The notes under the pieces are model-generated. The model did no database searches. It was not told the DNA's origin and saw only the letters and a list, made by a program, of their open reading frames with translations. From positions 3,195,581-3,259,580 of the forward strand of contig NZ_CP063169.1 of NCBI RefSeq assembly GCF_014960965.1: a stretch of DNA of 64,000 nt, given 5' to 3'. A program made the position numbers and the translations under genes. Below, in pieces: positions 41,091 through 52,944 of the stretch. Numbering within the stretch: the stretch's first letter is position 1; the number at the start of each line of letters is the position of its first letter. Source of the stretch: Ruania alkalisoli. Lineage in GTDB: Bacteria > Actinomycetota > Actinomycetes > Actinomycetales > Beutenbergiaceae.

Positions 41091-44000
41091 ATGGCCTATC
41101 TGCGCGACCCCCATCTCCACGGCGATCTGCTCACCTTCGTCAGTGCCGACGACGTCTGGCTCGCCCCGCTCACCGGTGGACGAGCCTGGCGCCTGACTGC
41201 CGATGCCGCACCGGTGCGGCGCCCGCGCTTCTCTCCGGACGGCCGTCATATCGCGTTCGTCTCCACCCGAGACGGGCACCCGGAAGTGATGGTGGCCGAC
41301 GTCGAATCAGGACAGGCACGACGACTGACATGGTGGGCCGGACCTGTCACGATCATGCTCGGGTGGCGCGATGCCGAGACGATCCTGGTGGCATCCAATG
41401 CGGGTGAAGCGATCATCCGACACACCGTGATCAAGGAAGTGCGCATCGACGGCTCGAGCGAGCGGCTCCAGATCGGCGCAGCATCTGGGCTAGCAATCCA
41501 TCCGGACGGGTCGATGGCGCTGAGCACGTTCAATGCACGCGGGCCGGCGCACTGGAAACGCTACCGGGGTGGAACAGCCTCCCGCCTGTGGCTCAGGCGC
41601 GAGGGGACGTGGACGCGCCTCCTCCCGGACGAGCACGCCGCACTCGTGGATCCGCTCTGGCTCGGTGACTCACTGGTGTTCACCTCCGACCGGGCCATCT
41701 CCGAGCCTTCTGCGGAACAGGCCAACCTGTGGTTGTGGGACACGCCCGGCCACGGAGAGCCGAGGCGCCTCACGCGGCAGGGTCCAGATCAGGGATATGT
41801 GCGCGACGCTAGCACCGACGGCGCCCGGATCAGCTGGCACTCCCGTGGCCAGCTGTACGTGCTCGAGAACCCCGACGGCGACCCTCGCCCTGTGGAAGTC
41901 ACGCTCCCAGGGAGCCGGCCGGCCACCGTCATGACACCGACCACGCGACTCGACGCCGTGGCTGCGGACCATACCGGTGATCACAGCGTGGTGATCTGGC
42001 GTGGCCGGGCAGCGTGGCTGGCGCATCGGGACGGACCCGCGCACGTGCTGGCGGCCGACTCCGGGATCCGCACCCGGGAACCGGTGGTGCTGGGACGTAC
42101 CGGACGGGTGGCGTTGGTGACCGACGCCGACGGCGAGGATGCCCTGGAGATCCACGCAGTGGACGGCTCTGCGGCGCCGGAACGCACCCTGAGCGGGCGT
42201 CTGGGCCGGGTCCTGCATCTGGCGTCCGACCCGGCCGGGACCCGGTTGGCCTCGATCTCCCACGACGGCTGGTTACGACTGGTCACGCTCCGGACCGACC
42301 ACGCGGACGTCCAGGTACGGGACGTCATCCGGTCCGCCTACGGCGAGTCGCTGACGCCGTCGTTCTCCCCGGACGGCCGGTATCTGCTGTGGTCCGAGCC
42401 GACCGAGCTGGAGTCGCAGCAGCACCGGGTGATGCTGCTGGACACCGCAGGGCAGCATGAACCGGTGGCTCTGACCACGGGGCAGTTCCACGACCGCGAT
42501 CCGCAGGTCACCATGGACGGCCGGCACGTCGTGTTCCTCTCCGACCGGACGTTCGATCCCCAGTACGACACGCATGCCTTCGCGCTCTCGTTCGCTGGCT
42601 CGACCCGGCCGTGGCTCATCCCCCTCTCCGCCCGGGAGCCAGCACCGTTCGGACCGACGGTGACGGGCCGGCCGTTGAACACGAAGTCGGACAAGGACGA
42701 CGGCGATGCACCCGGACATCCTCCTGCCTCCCCCGAGCTGGACCTGGCAGGTGTGGAGGAACGGATCACCCCGTTCCCGGTGCGCTCGGCCCGGTACCGG
42801 GATCTGCGGGTGGTCGACGATGGTGTGGTGTGGGTGATGCACAAAGACGAGACCGGCGAACTCGGTTCCCGCAGAGCTGGTGTGGACGGTGACGCGGATA
42901 CCGATGAGATCCAGCGATGGTCCTTCACCGAGCGCACACTCACCACGATCGTGGACAAGGCCACCTCCTACTGCGTCTCCGGCGATGGCAAGCAGCTGGT
43001 CGTGGTGCATGACGGCGCCGTGACGGTGGCTCCGGCGACCCGCAAGCCCAACGACGAGGACCACAGCGTCGTCCAGGTGGACCTGTCGCGGCTGCGCGTG
43101 CCGCTGGAGCCGGCCGACGAATGGCGGCAGATGTTCGACGAATGCACGCGCCTCATGCGCCAGCAGTACTGGCGCGAGGACATGAACGGGATCGACTGGA
43201 GCGCCGTGACCGAACGGTGGCGACCGGTCGTGAACCAGGTGAGCAGCCACGACGAACTCGTCGACGTCCTCTGGGAGACCGTTGCGGAGCTGAACACCTC
43301 CCACGCCTACGTCATCCCAGCGGAGGGGGCCGAGGGCGAGACTCCTGGCCGCCGACTGGGCCTGCTGGGCGCCGATCTGAAGCCGGCAGCGGATGGCTGG
43401 CAGATCGTGCGCATCCTGCCCGGAGAGAGCAGTGAGCCGGCAGCTCGCTCGCCACTGCTGTCGGCTGGTGTGGACGCGCGGGTCGGCGACCTGCTGGTGG
43501 CCGTGGATGGTGTACCGATCGGGAGTGCGGGGCCGGGACCGTTACTCGTGGGAGCGGCCGAGAAGCCCGTGCAGCTGACGCTGCGCAGAGACGGCCGCGA
43601 CCGGCAGGCGGTCGTGGTGCCACTGGCTGATGAGGAGGTGCTGCGCTATCAGGACTGGGTCCGGTCACGCCGAGAGTATGTCCATGACCGCAGCGACGGC
43701 CGGCTGGGCTACCTGCACGTACCGGACATGATGAGCAATGGCTGGGCACAACTGCACCGCGATCTGCGGCTCGCCGCCCGCGCCGAGGGGATCATCGCCG
43801 ACGTCCGCTACAACCGCGGCGGGCACACCAGCCAGCTGGTGATCTCGAAGCTGGCGGCCCGCGTGGTTGCGTGGGCGACGGCCCGGCACGAGGATCATGC
43901 CGCGACCTACCCGGATGCAGCCCCGCGCGGTCCGGTGGTGCTGGTGGCGAACGAGTTCTCCGGTTCGGACGGTGACATCGTCAACGCTGCCGCCCAGGCT

Positions 44001-44303
44001 CTTGGCGTCGGCCCCGTCGTCGGTGTCCGCACCTGGGGTGGGGTGATCGGGATCGACGGCAGGTACGACCTCGTCGACGGCACCACGGTGACGCAGCCGA
44101 AGTACGCCTTCTGGGTCGACGGGAAGGAGTGGGGGGTGGAGAACCATGGCGTGGATCCCGACATCACAGTCGAGCACACGCCGGACCAGTTGTTCGCCGA
44201 CGACGACCCGCAGCTGGACGGAGCGATCGCCGAGGCCCTGGGCCGGCTCGGGCGACGACCGGCGGCAACGCCACCACCACTGCCCCACCCCCGTCACAAC
44301 TGA
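41091..44303 (+). CDS. Tricorn protease homologue (S41 family)
   Basis: 1070 residues, full length for the family. Order: six- and seven-bladed propellers (about 1-670; FSPDGRHIAFVSTRDGHPEV and FSPDGRYLLWSE are typical blades), C1 helical domain, PDZ domain (about 760-860, VGDLLVAVDGVPIG) and the C2 catalytic domain. The active-site residues known from the archaeal enzyme are present: Ser737-His738 (ELNTSHAYV), nucleophile Ser959 (NEFSGSDGDI) and Glu1017 (WGVENHGVD). It is a large cytoplasmic peptidase acting on peptides released by the proteasome or other proteases. An insertion around residues 520-545 (GRPLNTKSDKDDGDAPGHPP) is low complexity. Confidence 0.95.
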   Translation: MAYLRDPHLHGDLLTFVSADDVWLAPLTGGRAWRLTADAAPVRRPRFSPDGRHIAFVSTRDGHPEVMVADVESGQARRLTWWAGPVTIMLGWRDAETILVASNAGEAIIRHTVIKEVRIDGSSERLQIGAASGLAIHPDGSMALSTFNARGPAHWKRYRGGTASRLWLRREGTWTRLLPDEHAALVDPLWLGDSLVFTSDRAISEPSAEQANLWLWDTPGHGEPRRLTRQGPDQGYVRDASTDGARISWHSRGQLYVLENPDGDPRPVEVTLPGSRPATVMTPTTRLDAVAADHTGDHSVVIWRGRAAWLAHRDGPAHVLAADSGIRTREPVVLGRTGRVALVTDADGEDALEIHAVDGSAAPERTLSGRLGRVLHLASDPAGTRLASISHDGWLRLVTLRTDHADVQVRDVIRSAYGESLTPSFSPDGRYLLWSEPTELESQQHRVMLLDTAGQHEPVALTTGQFHDRDPQVTMDGRHVVFLSDRTFDPQYDTHAFALSFAGSTRPWLIPLSAREPAPFGPTVTGRPLNTKSDKDDGDAPGHPPASPELDLAGVEERITPFPVRSARYRDLRVVDDGVVWVMHKDETGELGSRRAGVDGDADTDEIQRWSFTERTLTTIVDKATSYCVSGDGKQLVVVHDGAVTVAPATRKPNDEDHSVVQVDLSRLRVPLEPADEWRQMFDECTRLMRQQYWREDMNGIDWSAVTERWRPVVNQVSSHDELVDVLWETVAELNTSHAYVIPAEGAEGETPGRRLGLLGADLKPAADGWQIVRILPGESSEPAARSPLLSAGVDARVGDLLVAVDGVPIGSAGPGPLLVGAAEKPVQLTLRRDGRDRQAVVVPLADEEVLRYQDWVRSRREYVHDRSDGRLGYLHVPDMMSNGWAQLHRDLRLAARAEGIIADVRYNRGGHTSQLVISKLAARVVAWATARHEDHAATYPDAAPRGPVVLVANEFSGSDGDIVNAAAQALGVGPVVGVRTWGGVIGIDGRYDLVDGTTVTQPKYAFWVDGKEWGVENHGVDPDITVEHTPDQLFADDDPQLDGAIAEALGRLGRRPAATPPPLPHPRHN

Positions 44304-44388
44304 GCCGACGTGACCAACACATGACCGGCGACACACGTCGCCTTTGTGTCACCCGGACTACAGTTCCTCCCGGACACCCGGCGAAGCG

Positions 44389-44404
44389 CCGACACATTTG
44401 TCGG
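44389..44404. terminator. Short hairpin after the tricorn gene
   Basis: CCGACA-CATT-TGTCGG is a perfect 6-bp hairpin with a tetraloop, 86 bases after the tricorn stop and before accA3. The rest of the 282-bp gap shows no gene. Confidence 0.4.
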
Positions 44405-44585
44405 TAACCTACAAATTCGCGAGGACCCACTTGAGCGCGCGAACAGACTTCCGCCGCCCGGGCGCCGTGGTTGGGTAGGACGAACCTTCGAGTACTAGCG
44501 TGGGCTGACGCCCATCGCGTCGCTGGATCGTCGGTGCCCGCAACGCCCCGCCCAGCTGCCTGACCGATGAACACGAGGAGAATGC

Positions 44586-46421
44586 ATGTCGACGAGCGCA
44601 GCGCCGGAAGCATCGAAGGCCCGATGCGGCAAAGTGCTCATCGCCAACCGCGGCGAGATCGCCGTCCGGGTTGCGCGCGCCTGCCGCGACGCGGGCCTCG
44701 CCTCCGTCGGTGTCTACGCCGACTCCGACCGCGACGCCCAGCATGTGCAGCTGGTCGACGAGGCGTTCGCGCTCCACGGTTCCCGGGCCGCCGAGACGTA
44801 CCTGGACATCAGCAAGATCCTCGATGTCGCCCGGCGATCCGGCGCGGACTCCGTGCATCCCGGGTACGGATTCCTCTCCGAGAACGCCGATTTCGCCCGC
44901 GCGGTGATCAACGCCGGTCTCATCTGGATCGGACCGCCGCCGGCCGCCATCGACGCCCTCGGCGACAAGGTCAGCGCGCGGCACATCGCCCAACGCGCCG
45001 GCGCCCCGCTGGTCGCCGGAACCGCGGACCCGGTGTCCGATGCCGGCGAGGTGCACGCCTTCGCGGCCGAACACGGCCTGCCGATCGCGATCAAGGCAGC
45101 CTTCGGTGGTGGCGGCCGCGGCCTGAAGGTCGCGCGCACCGCCGAGGACATCGACGGCATGTTCGACTCCGCCGTCCGGGAGGCCACCGCCGCGTTCGGC
45201 CGGGGTGAGTGCTTCGTCGAGCGCTTCCTCGACCGTCCCCGCCACGTGGAGACCCAGTGCCTGGCGGACGCCTACGGCACCGTCGTCGTGGTCTCCACCC
45301 GCGACTGCACCCTCCAGCGCCGCCACCAGAAGCTGGTGGAGGAGGCGCCCGCACCGTTCCTCACTCCGGAGCAGGACGCCCAGTTGCGCGAGGCGTCGAT
45401 CGCGATCCTGAAGGAGGCCGGTTACCGCGGCGCCGGCACCTGCGAGTTCCTCATCGGCACCGACGGCACGATCTCCTTCCTCGAGGTCAACACCCGCCTG
45501 CAGGTGGAGCACTGCGTCAGCGAGGAGATCGCGGGGATCGACCTCGTGCGTGAGCAGTTCCGCATCGCCGACGGCGAAGAGCTCGGCTACACCGAGGTCA
45601 CCACCCGCGGGCACTCGCTGGAGTTCCGCATCAACGGTGAGGACCCGTTCGGCAACTTCCTCCCCTCCCCTGGCACGATCAGCTCCCTGCGCTGGCCGTC
45701 GGGCCCGGGTGTGCGCGTGGATTCGGGCATCGTCGCCGGTGACACCATCTCTGGTGCGTTCGACTCGATGCTGGCCAAGGTCATCGTCACCGGCGCCACC
45801 CGCACCGAGGCCCTGCAGCGGGCCCGTCGCGCCATCAGCGAGACTGAGGTCACCGGCATCCCCACCGTGCTGCCCTTCTTCCGTGCGGTGCTCGCCGACC
45901 TGGAGTTCGCGGCCGACCGGCTCGAGGACTTCTCCGTCTACACCACCTGGATCGAGAACGAGTTCGCTGCGCGGCTCGCCGCCCAGGCCGAGGGCGCCAC
46001 ACCCGTCCCCGCCGCGGCGCCGGCCGAAGCAGACAGTGACGTCGAGCGGGTTGTCGTGGAGGTCGGCGGCAAGCGCCTCGAGGTGGTCCTGCCCGCAGGC
46101 TTGAGCATCGGCGGCGCCGGTAAGGGACGTCAGGCCCGCCGCCCCGCGCGCCGCTCCAACGGCAAGTCCGCTGCCGCGGTCGCCGGGGGCAATGCTCTCG
46201 CCTCCCCCATGCAGGGCACCATCGTGAAGGTGGCTGTGGCCGACGGTGAGCTCGTTGCTGAGGGCGACCTGGTGGTCGTGCTGGAGGCGATGAAGATGGA
46301 GCAACCGCTGGTCGCACACCGGGCCGGGCGGGTGCACGGCCTCAGTGCCGCGGTCGGGCAGACCGTCAGCTCCGGCTCGGTGATCTGCCAGATCGACGAG
46401 ATGCCCGAGTCCGGCGACTGA
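44586..46421 (+). CDS. accA3: Acyl-CoA carboxylase alpha subunit (biotin carboxylase plus biotin carrier)
   Basis: 611 residues. The biotin carboxylase domain begins [20 protein letters not shown] and has the ATP-grasp loop [26 protein letters not shown], and [13 protein letters not shown] 100-residue linker leads to a C-terminal biotinyl domain with the carrier site EAMKMEQ, Lys570 being the biotinylated residue. This matches the AccA3/BccA layout of actinomycetes, which serves several beta subunits. Its partners are AccD/AccE at 19.5 kb and BirA at 17.2 kb. The start ATG has GAGGAG ten bases or less upstream. Confidence 0.96.
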   Translation: MSTSAAPEASKARCGKVLIANRGEIAVRVARACRDAGLASVGVYADSDRDAQHVQLVDEAFALHGSRAAETYLDISKILDVARRSGADSVHPGYGFLSENADFARAVINAGLIWIGPPPAAIDALGDKVSARHIAQRAGAPLVAGTADPVSDAGEVHAFAAEHGLPIAIKAAFGGGGRGLKVARTAEDIDGMFDSAVREATAAFGRGECFVERFLDRPRHVETQCLADAYGTVVVVSTRDCTLQRRHQKLVEEAPAPFLTPEQDAQLREASIAILKEAGYRGAGTCEFLIGTDGTISFLEVNTRLQVEHCVSEEIAGIDLVREQFRIADGEELGYTEVTTRGHSLEFRINGEDPFGNFLPSPGTISSLRWPSGPGVRVDSGIVAGDTISGAFDSMLAKVIVTGATRTEALQRARRAISETEVTGIPTVLPFFRAVLADLEFAADRLEDFSVYTTWIENEFAARLAAQAEGATPVPAAAPAEADSDVERVVVEVGGKRLEVVLPAGLSIGGAGKGRQARRPARRSNGKSAAAVAGGNALASPMQGTIVKVAVADGELVAEGDLVVVLEAMKMEQPLVAHRAGRVHGLSAAVGQTVSSGSVICQIDEMPESGD

Positions 46422-46453
46422 CGTCACGCCCGGGACGAGCCGGGAGACGCAAG

Positions 46454-46459
46454 TACGCT
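46454..46459 (+). promoter_or_regulatory. -10 box of the Nudix gene (leaderless pattern)
   Basis: TACGCT ends six bases before GTG 46466. Confidence 0.45.
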
Positions 46460-46465
46460 GAAGAC

Positions 46466-47380
46466 GTGCCCGACCAGCGCCCCCATCCCAGCCGCCCAAC
46501 CGACTGGCGCCCCGAGGGTCCCTGGGAGGGCTGGGTGGAGTGCGGCTGCGGTGCGCGCCATTGGGGGCACAGCGGCGCCGCCGGCCTGCTGATCCTGGAC
46601 GCAGGTGACGGGCGAGGGAACTGGACGGACGCCGTCGGACGGGTTCTCCTGCAGCACCGCGCCAGCTGGACACACTTCGGCGACACCTGGGGCATCCCGG
46701 GTGGCGCCCTGCGCCCGGGCGAGACGCCGTGGGCGGGCGCGGTGCGGGAGGCGGCCGAGGAGGCCGGAGTGGACCCCACCTCGCTGACACTGCTCGCCAC
46801 CCGCACCCTCACCCACCCTGACTGGAGCTACACCACTGCCCTGGCGCTGGCTACGGGCCCGTTGACGGCGCACCCCACCGACGCCGAGAGCGCCGACATC
46901 CAGTGGGTCACCCAGGCGGAGGTGACCGGCAAGCCGCTGCTGCCCGCCTTCGCCGACGCCTGGCCGACGCTGCGCGAGATGCTCATGCGCCGGCCAGCGC
47001 TGGTGGTCGATGCGGCCAACGTGGTCGGCTCCCGGCCGGACGGCTGGTGGAAGGACCGCGCCGGCGCCACCGAGCGCCTGCTGGCGCGGTTGGAAACCCT
47101 GGCCCACGACGGCGTCCCTTCAGCCGTGCTGGATCTGCCCGGTGATCTGTGGTGGCCCGAGCTCGTCCTCGTCACCGAGGGGGCGGCGCGAGCGGCCGGG
47201 CCTGGGGATCGGGTGCGGGTGGTGGCGGCGCCCGGGGAGGGGGACGACGAGATCGTCGCTCAGGTGCAGGCGTTGCGCGAGGCCGGTGCCGATCCGGTGG
47301 TGGTGGCCACGGCGGACCGGGGGCTGATCGCCCGGGTGAGCGCACTCGGCGCCGGGCACACGGGCCCGCGCAGCGTGTAG
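46466..47380 (+). CDS. Nudix hydrolase fused to a C-terminal NYN/PIN-like domain
   Basis: 304 residues. Residues 1-170 form a Nudix domain with a full Nudix box, [20 protein letters not shown] followed by EAGV. The N-terminus has [12 protein letters not shown], a Cys/His cluster that may bind metal. From about residue 172 a second domain begins with [20 protein letters not shown] and contains [11 protein letters not shown] and [10 protein letters not shown], the acidic pattern of NYN/PIN-type RNases. The product would pair nucleotide hydrolysis with RNA cleavage or binding. The first domain is certain; the second is by pattern only. GTG start chosen for the -10 box six bases upstream. Confidence 0.85.
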   Translation: MPDQRPHPSRPTDWRPEGPWEGWVECGCGARHWGHSGAAGLLILDAGDGRGNWTDAVGRVLLQHRASWTHFGDTWGIPGGALRPGETPWAGAVREAAEEAGVDPTSLTLLATRTLTHPDWSYTTALALATGPLTAHPTDAESADIQWVTQAEVTGKPLLPAFADAWPTLREMLMRRPALVVDAANVVGSRPDGWWKDRAGATERLLARLETLAHDGVPSAVLDLPGDLWWPELVLVTEGAARAAGPGDRVRVVAAPGEGDDEIVAQVQALREAGADPVVVATADRGLIARVSALGAGHTGPRSV

Positions 47381-47420
47381 ACGCGCGCTGGCAGCGGTCG
47401 GCTGGGCAGACTGCGCTCGG

Positions 47421-47426
47421 TAGTCT
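47421..47426 (+). promoter_or_regulatory. -10 box of dapD (leaderless pattern)
   Basis: TAGTCT ends six bases before ATG 47433. Confidence 0.5.
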
Positions 47427-47432
47427 GGACCC

Positions 47433-48380
47433 ATGACACGCACCGCCTGGGGAATCGGACTCGCCACCATCACCACCGACGACCAGACGCTGGACGTCTG
47501 GTACCCGAACCCTGGGCTGGGGGACGAACCCGCGCAGAGCAGCGGGCCCTACGGTGTGCCCGCCGATCTGGCCTCGCTCGCGACGATCGACCGGGCGCGC
47601 GGCACCCGCCAGGTGGTCGAGCACCGCAGCATCGATCTGGACGCCGCACCGGCCGACACCGCGGACGCCTACCTGCGCCTGCACCTGCTCTCCCACCGGC
47701 TCGTGCAGCCGAACTCAATCAACCTGGACGGGCTGTTCGGGGTGCTGCCGAATGTGGTGTGGACCTCCGCCGGGCCGTGCGCGGTGGCCGACTTCGAGAA
47801 GACCCGGCTGGCGCTGCGCGTGGCGCGCAAGGGCGCGCCGATCACCGTCTACGGCGTGGACAAGTTCCCCCGGATGGTCGACTACGTCATGCCGACCGGG
47901 GTGCGGATCGCCGACGCGGACCGGGTCCGGCTGGGTGCCCACCTCGCCGAGGGCACCACCGTGATGCACGAAGGGTTCGTGAACTTCAACGCCGGCACAC
48001 TCGGCGCCTCCATGGTCGAGGGTCGCATCTCCCAGGGGGTGGTGGTCGGCGACGGGTCGGACATCGGCGGCGGCGCCTCGATCATGGGCACACTCTCGGG
48101 TGGCGGCACCCACAAGATCGCCATCGGCCAGCGCTGCCTGCTCGGCGCGAACGCAGGGCTCGGGATCTCCCTCGGCGACGACTGCGTGGTGGAAGCGGGC
48201 CTGTACCTGACCGCCGGGTCGAAGGTGACGCTGACCGGCACGGGGGATGTCGTCGCAGCGCGGGACCTCTCCGGCACTCCCAACCTGCTGTTCCGCCGCA
48301 ACTCCACCACCGGTGCGGTGGAGGCGATCGAACGCAGCGGGGCGGGGATCGAGCTGAACTCCGCGCTGCATGCCCAGTAG
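47433..48380 (+). CDS. dapD: 2,3,4,5-tetrahydropyridine-2,6-dicarboxylate N-succinyltransferase
   Basis: 315 residues, the length of the actinomycete type. It succinylates tetrahydrodipicolinate in lysine and meso-diaminopimelate synthesis. The left-handed beta-helix is seen as repeated hexapeptides: [35 protein letters not shown] and [40 protein letters not shown] near residue 90 is typical of this subgroup. The next pathway enzyme gene, dapC, is also in the window at 57 kb on the other strand. The next gene overlaps its end by 11 bp. Confidence 0.95.
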   Translation: MTRTAWGIGLATITTDDQTLDVWYPNPGLGDEPAQSSGPYGVPADLASLATIDRARGTRQVVEHRSIDLDAAPADTADAYLRLHLLSHRLVQPNSINLDGLFGVLPNVVWTSAGPCAVADFEKTRLALRVARKGAPITVYGVDKFPRMVDYVMPTGVRIADADRVRLGAHLAEGTTVMHEGFVNFNAGTLGASMVEGRISQGVVVGDGSDIGGGASIMGTLSGGGTHKIAIGQRCLLGANAGLGISLGDDCVVEAGLYLTAGSKVTLTGTGDVVAARDLSGTPNLLFRRNSTTGAVEAIERSGAGIELNSALHAQ

Positions 48381-49272
48381 GCGCTCGCGTACCCGGCGGG
48401 TGGTGCGGCGCGCGGTCGTGCTGCTCGCCGCGCTGGGACTCGTGGTCGCTGGTGGTGTGATCGTACTGAACCACGTGAACGACGCCCCGCCGATCGTGCA
48501 GCGGTGCATCGCCTCCGACGACGACCGGTCCGCGGCGCTCGACCCGGAGCAGTCCGGCAATGCCGCGCTGATCGCGGCGATCACCCTCGAACGGGAGCTG
48601 CCCGCCCGAGCGCTGACGATCGCGTTGGCGACCGTGATGCAGGAGTCGCGGGCGCGCAACCTCGACTACGGCGACCGCGACTCACTGGGCATGTTCCAGC
48701 AGCGCCCCTCCCAGGGCTGGGGCAGCGAGGAGCAGGTGCAGGATCCGCACTACGCCACGCACGCCTTCTACGACGCGCTGGTGCGGGTGGACGGCTACCA
48801 GGACATGGAGATCACTGTCGCCGCGCAGGAGGTGCAGCGCTCGGGCTTCCCGGACGCCTACGCCCAGCACGAGACGCTGGCGCGGCTGTTCGCCTCGTCG
48901 TTGACCGGGTATACCTCGGGTGGGGTCATCTGCCGGCTGGCGCCGGCGAGCCCGGTGGAGCAGGCGGAACTCGTCGAGGCACTGCCGGCCCGGCTCGCGC
49001 TGGACCTGCCCTCGCTCACGGCCTCACAGGAGGACCACGACGGCGGCCCTCACCTCCTCATCGACGTCACCGCCCTCGCGGGCGAGCCGGAGCGGCTGGG
49101 CTGGGCGGTGGCGTCGTGGGCGGTGATGACGGCGCAGGTCACGGGTGCCTCGGAGGTGTCCGTGGCGGGGCAACGCTGGGTCCGCGACGACGGGGCGGAT
49201 GCGGCGTGGGAGCCGGTGCCGGAGGGGCACCCGGCGGTGCGCGACCCGGTGGGGATCGTGCGCATCAGCTAG
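48370..49272 (+). CDS. Membrane-anchored lysozyme-like protein of unknown function
   Basis: 300 residues. A basic N-terminus ([14 protein letters not shown]) and one membrane segment ([19 protein letters not shown]) put the rest outside the cell. The region [20 protein letters not shown] and [15 protein letters not shown] followed by [13 protein letters not shown] looks like a transglycosylase/lysozyme fold with a Glu in the QES motif as possible catalytic acid. Proteins of this kind occur widely in actinomycetes, often annotated vaguely. It overlaps dapD by 11 bp, so the two are likely cotranscribed; a role in peptidoglycan metabolism would fit. Enzyme activity is not shown. Confidence 0.75.
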   Translation: MPSRRSRTRRVVRRAVVLLAALGLVVAGGVIVLNHVNDAPPIVQRCIASDDDRSAALDPEQSGNAALIAAITLERELPARALTIALATVMQESRARNLDYGDRDSLGMFQQRPSQGWGSEEQVQDPHYATHAFYDALVRVDGYQDMEITVAAQEVQRSGFPDAYAQHETLARLFASSLTGYTSGGVICRLAPASPVEQAELVEALPARLALDLPSLTASQEDHDGGPHLLIDVTALAGEPERLGWAVASWAVMTAQVTGASEVSVAGQRWVRDDGADAAWEPVPEGHPAVRDPVGIVRIS

Positions 49273-49389
49273 CGGGCGACCGCGTCCGAAGAGCATGTCC
49301 TTACCTCGCGCGGCAGTGCTGCACTACCGTTTGCGGCAGTTCTCCGCTACATCATGCGGCAGCACGCGCAGACGACGCTCTCCGATTCA

Positions 49390-49448
49390 CCCAGGGGCCC
49401 GAAACTCAGGGTCGAGCCGCTTCATGGGTCGAAAGTTCGGCCCCTGGG
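49390..49448. repeat. Dispersed hairpin family, copy 2
   Basis: CCCAGGGGCC (49390-49399) pairs perfectly with GGCCCCTGGG (49439-49448); the inner part pairs imperfectly. The right arm read in reverse, GGGGCCGAACTTTCGACCCA, matches copy 1 at 16 of 19 aligned positions. It lies after the lysozyme-like gene and overlaps the open frame before the Fic start. Confidence 0.7.
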
Positions 49449-49479
49449 AGTGCAATGCCTCTCCCCCGCCGCAACCGCG

Positions 49480-50607
49480 ATGGCGGCCGCCTCGGGCCCC
49501 TATCGTTCCCCTGTTCCCGCACGTATCGCGCAGTGGTCAGTGGATACGCCGTCGGACCTCGCCGCCAACGTCGAGGAAGCGGCAGCCGCACTCAGCAGAT
49601 TCGACCGCTACTCGGCGCAGGTCCTCGGACCGTCGGTCCCCGCGCTCGGCCCGATAGCGGCCATCCTCCTGCGTACCGAATCTGCGTCTTCCTCCCAGAT
49701 CGAGAACCTCACGGTCGGCGCACGACAACTGGCGCTTGCTGAACTCGACCAGTCGCGGTCCACCAACGCCCGTGCCGTGGTTGCCAACGTCCGGACCATG
49801 GAGGCCGCGCTCCGACTCGCCGATCGATTCGACACTAACGCGATCCTCCAGATGCACCGGACATTGCTGATCGGTCAGGCAGGGGCCGAGATCCACGCCG
49901 GACAGTGGAGGGATCAGCTCGTATGGATCGGTACCTCCAGCGTCAGCCCACGTGGAGCAAGCCATGTGGCACCTCAGGCTCCGCTCGTGCCGGCCGCGAT
50001 AGACGACCTGGTGCAGTTCACCCGTCGGAACGATCTCCCCATCCTCGTCCAGGTGGCGATCGCCCACGCACAGTTCGAGAACATCCATCCCTTCGTCGAC
50101 GGCAATGGGCGGACTGGACGGGCCATGATCCATGCCCTACTCCGCGCCAAGGGGCTCGTCACGAGTACGACGGCGCCCGTGTCGGCCGGGCTCCCGCTGC
50201 GCACCGAACAGTACTTCGACGCCCTGGATGCCTGCCGCGCCGGCGACGCACGCCCGATCGTCGAACGGTTCGCCGACGCGGCCCGGTTCGCTGCGTCATC
50301 GGGCAGTCGTCTCGTCGACGACCTCGCGGCACAGATCGAGGCCCCAAGCGAGCAACTGTCCGGGCTGCGCCGTCATGCTCTCGCGTGGCGGGTCCTTCCC
50401 CATCTCATTGCTCATCCAGTGATCAATGCCCGCTTCCTCACCGAGACCCTCGGCATGGCAGATCAGAGTGCGCAGAACGCCCTGCGACAACTCGCCGACG
50501 CCGGTGTCCTCGCGGAGTGCACAGGTCTCCGCCGGAACCGCGTGTGGCAGCACATCGGCATCCTCACGATCCTCGACCAGTACGCACAGAGGTTGATCCG
50601 CCGCTGA
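49480..50607 (+). CDS. Fic family protein (AMPylator type)
   Basis: 375 residues from ATG 49480. The open frame reaches back to 49354, but that stretch covers a dispersed hairpin repeat, and family-like sequence (GPYRSPVPARIAQW, a Fic_N start) begins just after 49480; GTG 49450 is another option. The Fic motif HPFVDGNGRTGR has catalytic His203, and all conserved residues are present. SSQIEN upstream matches the [S/T]xxxE[G/N] inhibitory helix, so it is a self-inhibited class II type. A winged-helix-like C-terminus follows. It transfers AMP or a similar group to an unknown target. No antitoxin gene is adjacent. Confidence 0.9.
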   Translation: MAAASGPYRSPVPARIAQWSVDTPSDLAANVEEAAAALSRFDRYSAQVLGPSVPALGPIAAILLRTESASSSQIENLTVGARQLALAELDQSRSTNARAVVANVRTMEAALRLADRFDTNAILQMHRTLLIGQAGAEIHAGQWRDQLVWIGTSSVSPRGASHVAPQAPLVPAAIDDLVQFTRRNDLPILVQVAIAHAQFENIHPFVDGNGRTGRAMIHALLRAKGLVTSTTAPVSAGLPLRTEQYFDALDACRAGDARPIVERFADAARFAASSGSRLVDDLAAQIEAPSEQLSGLRRHALAWRVLPHLIAHPVINARFLTETLGMADQSAQNALRQLADAGVLAECTGLRRNRVWQHIGILTILDQYAQRLIRR

Positions 50608-50647
50608 AGCCGGCTCGGTGAGTGAGTGACGCTCAGCGCCGAGATTC

Positions 50648-51127
50648 TCAGCGTCCCGAACTACTGAGCGCCTCACTCTCCTCATCGGTCAGCAGCCGCG
50701 ACCGGATCAGGAACCGTAGCCCCTCGGGTGCCTCGACGCTGAACCCCGCGCCTCTGCCCGGCACCACGTCGATCGTCAGATGGGTGTGCCGCCAGTACTC
50801 GAACTGCGTCCGGCTCATCCAGACCGGCACAGTGAACAGCGAGTCTGTGAACGTCGACTCAGACACTGCACCCGACCGACCCCCAGACTCCGCACCCGCC
50901 CCGGCCTGCACCACCAGATCACCCAGGTGCACATCCGCCTCGGAGGTGAGGAAGTCGCCCTGCGGGTAGCACATGGGCGACGACCCGTCACAGCACCCAC
51001 CGGACTGGTGGAACATCAGCTCCCCATGCCACTCCCGCAACCGCACCAGCAGGTCGGCAGCGGCCTGGGTGAGATCCACCCGCTGGGCCTCGACCTGCGG
51101 GAGGTGACCTGCGCCGTCGTGATTCAT
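50648..51127 (-). CDS. DUF779 family protein
   Basis: 159 residues. The core HQSGGCCDGSSPMCYPQGDF has three Cys and a His that could bind metal, and is the hallmark of DUF779. The ending TIDVVPGRGAGFSVEAPEGL followed by RFLIRS is also conserved. An insertion AGAGAESGGRSGAVSES (about 77-93) is low complexity. In many actinomycetes and proteobacteria DUF779 genes sit beside an aldehyde dehydrogenase, as here (67 bp upstream on the same strand), and the protein may assist that enzyme. Function unproven. Confidence 0.85.
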   Translation of the reverse strand: MNHDGAGHLPQVEAQRVDLTQAAADLLVRLREWHGELMFHQSGGCCDGSSPMCYPQGDFLTSEADVHLGDLVVQAGAGAESGGRSGAVSESTFTDSLFTVPVWMSRTQFEYWRHTHLTIDVVPGRGAGFSVEAPEGLRFLIRSRLLTDEESEALSSSGR

Positions 51128-51194
51128 CGCATGCCTCTCGTGGAAGCCGGTGCGCAGGCGAGGTTCATGCCCGGCCGCCTGCGCACCCGGCAGA

Positions 51195-52718
<1,524 letters not shown>

Positions 52719-52944
52719 GGGGATGTGCCTCCTCGCAGTCCTCACGAGCGCGTCCTCGCGCCCGCGTGTGAGCACGGTAGGGCGGCGGGGGTTGCATCCA
52801 CGTTGCAGTGACGCGACCGACACAGATGCGTGGAGCCGCACACACTGTTGCCGCGCCGGTACGCCGCCGTGTCGGTCCGGTCAGCGAAGGGTGGCGGCAC
52901 GCCAGCGGCAGCACCGGCGAGGGCCCCCGAAGGGGCCTGCGCGA

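Noticed and set aside
44409-46790. 793-codon open frame on the minus strand
   Set aside because: It lies antisense to accA3, which has all biotin carboxylase and biotin carrier motifs. Long antisense frames are normal at this GC content.
49480-50607. Fic protein as part of a toxin-antitoxin pair
   Set aside because: No small antitoxin gene is adjacent and the protein carries its own inhibitory motif, so a stand-alone class II Fic is more likely.
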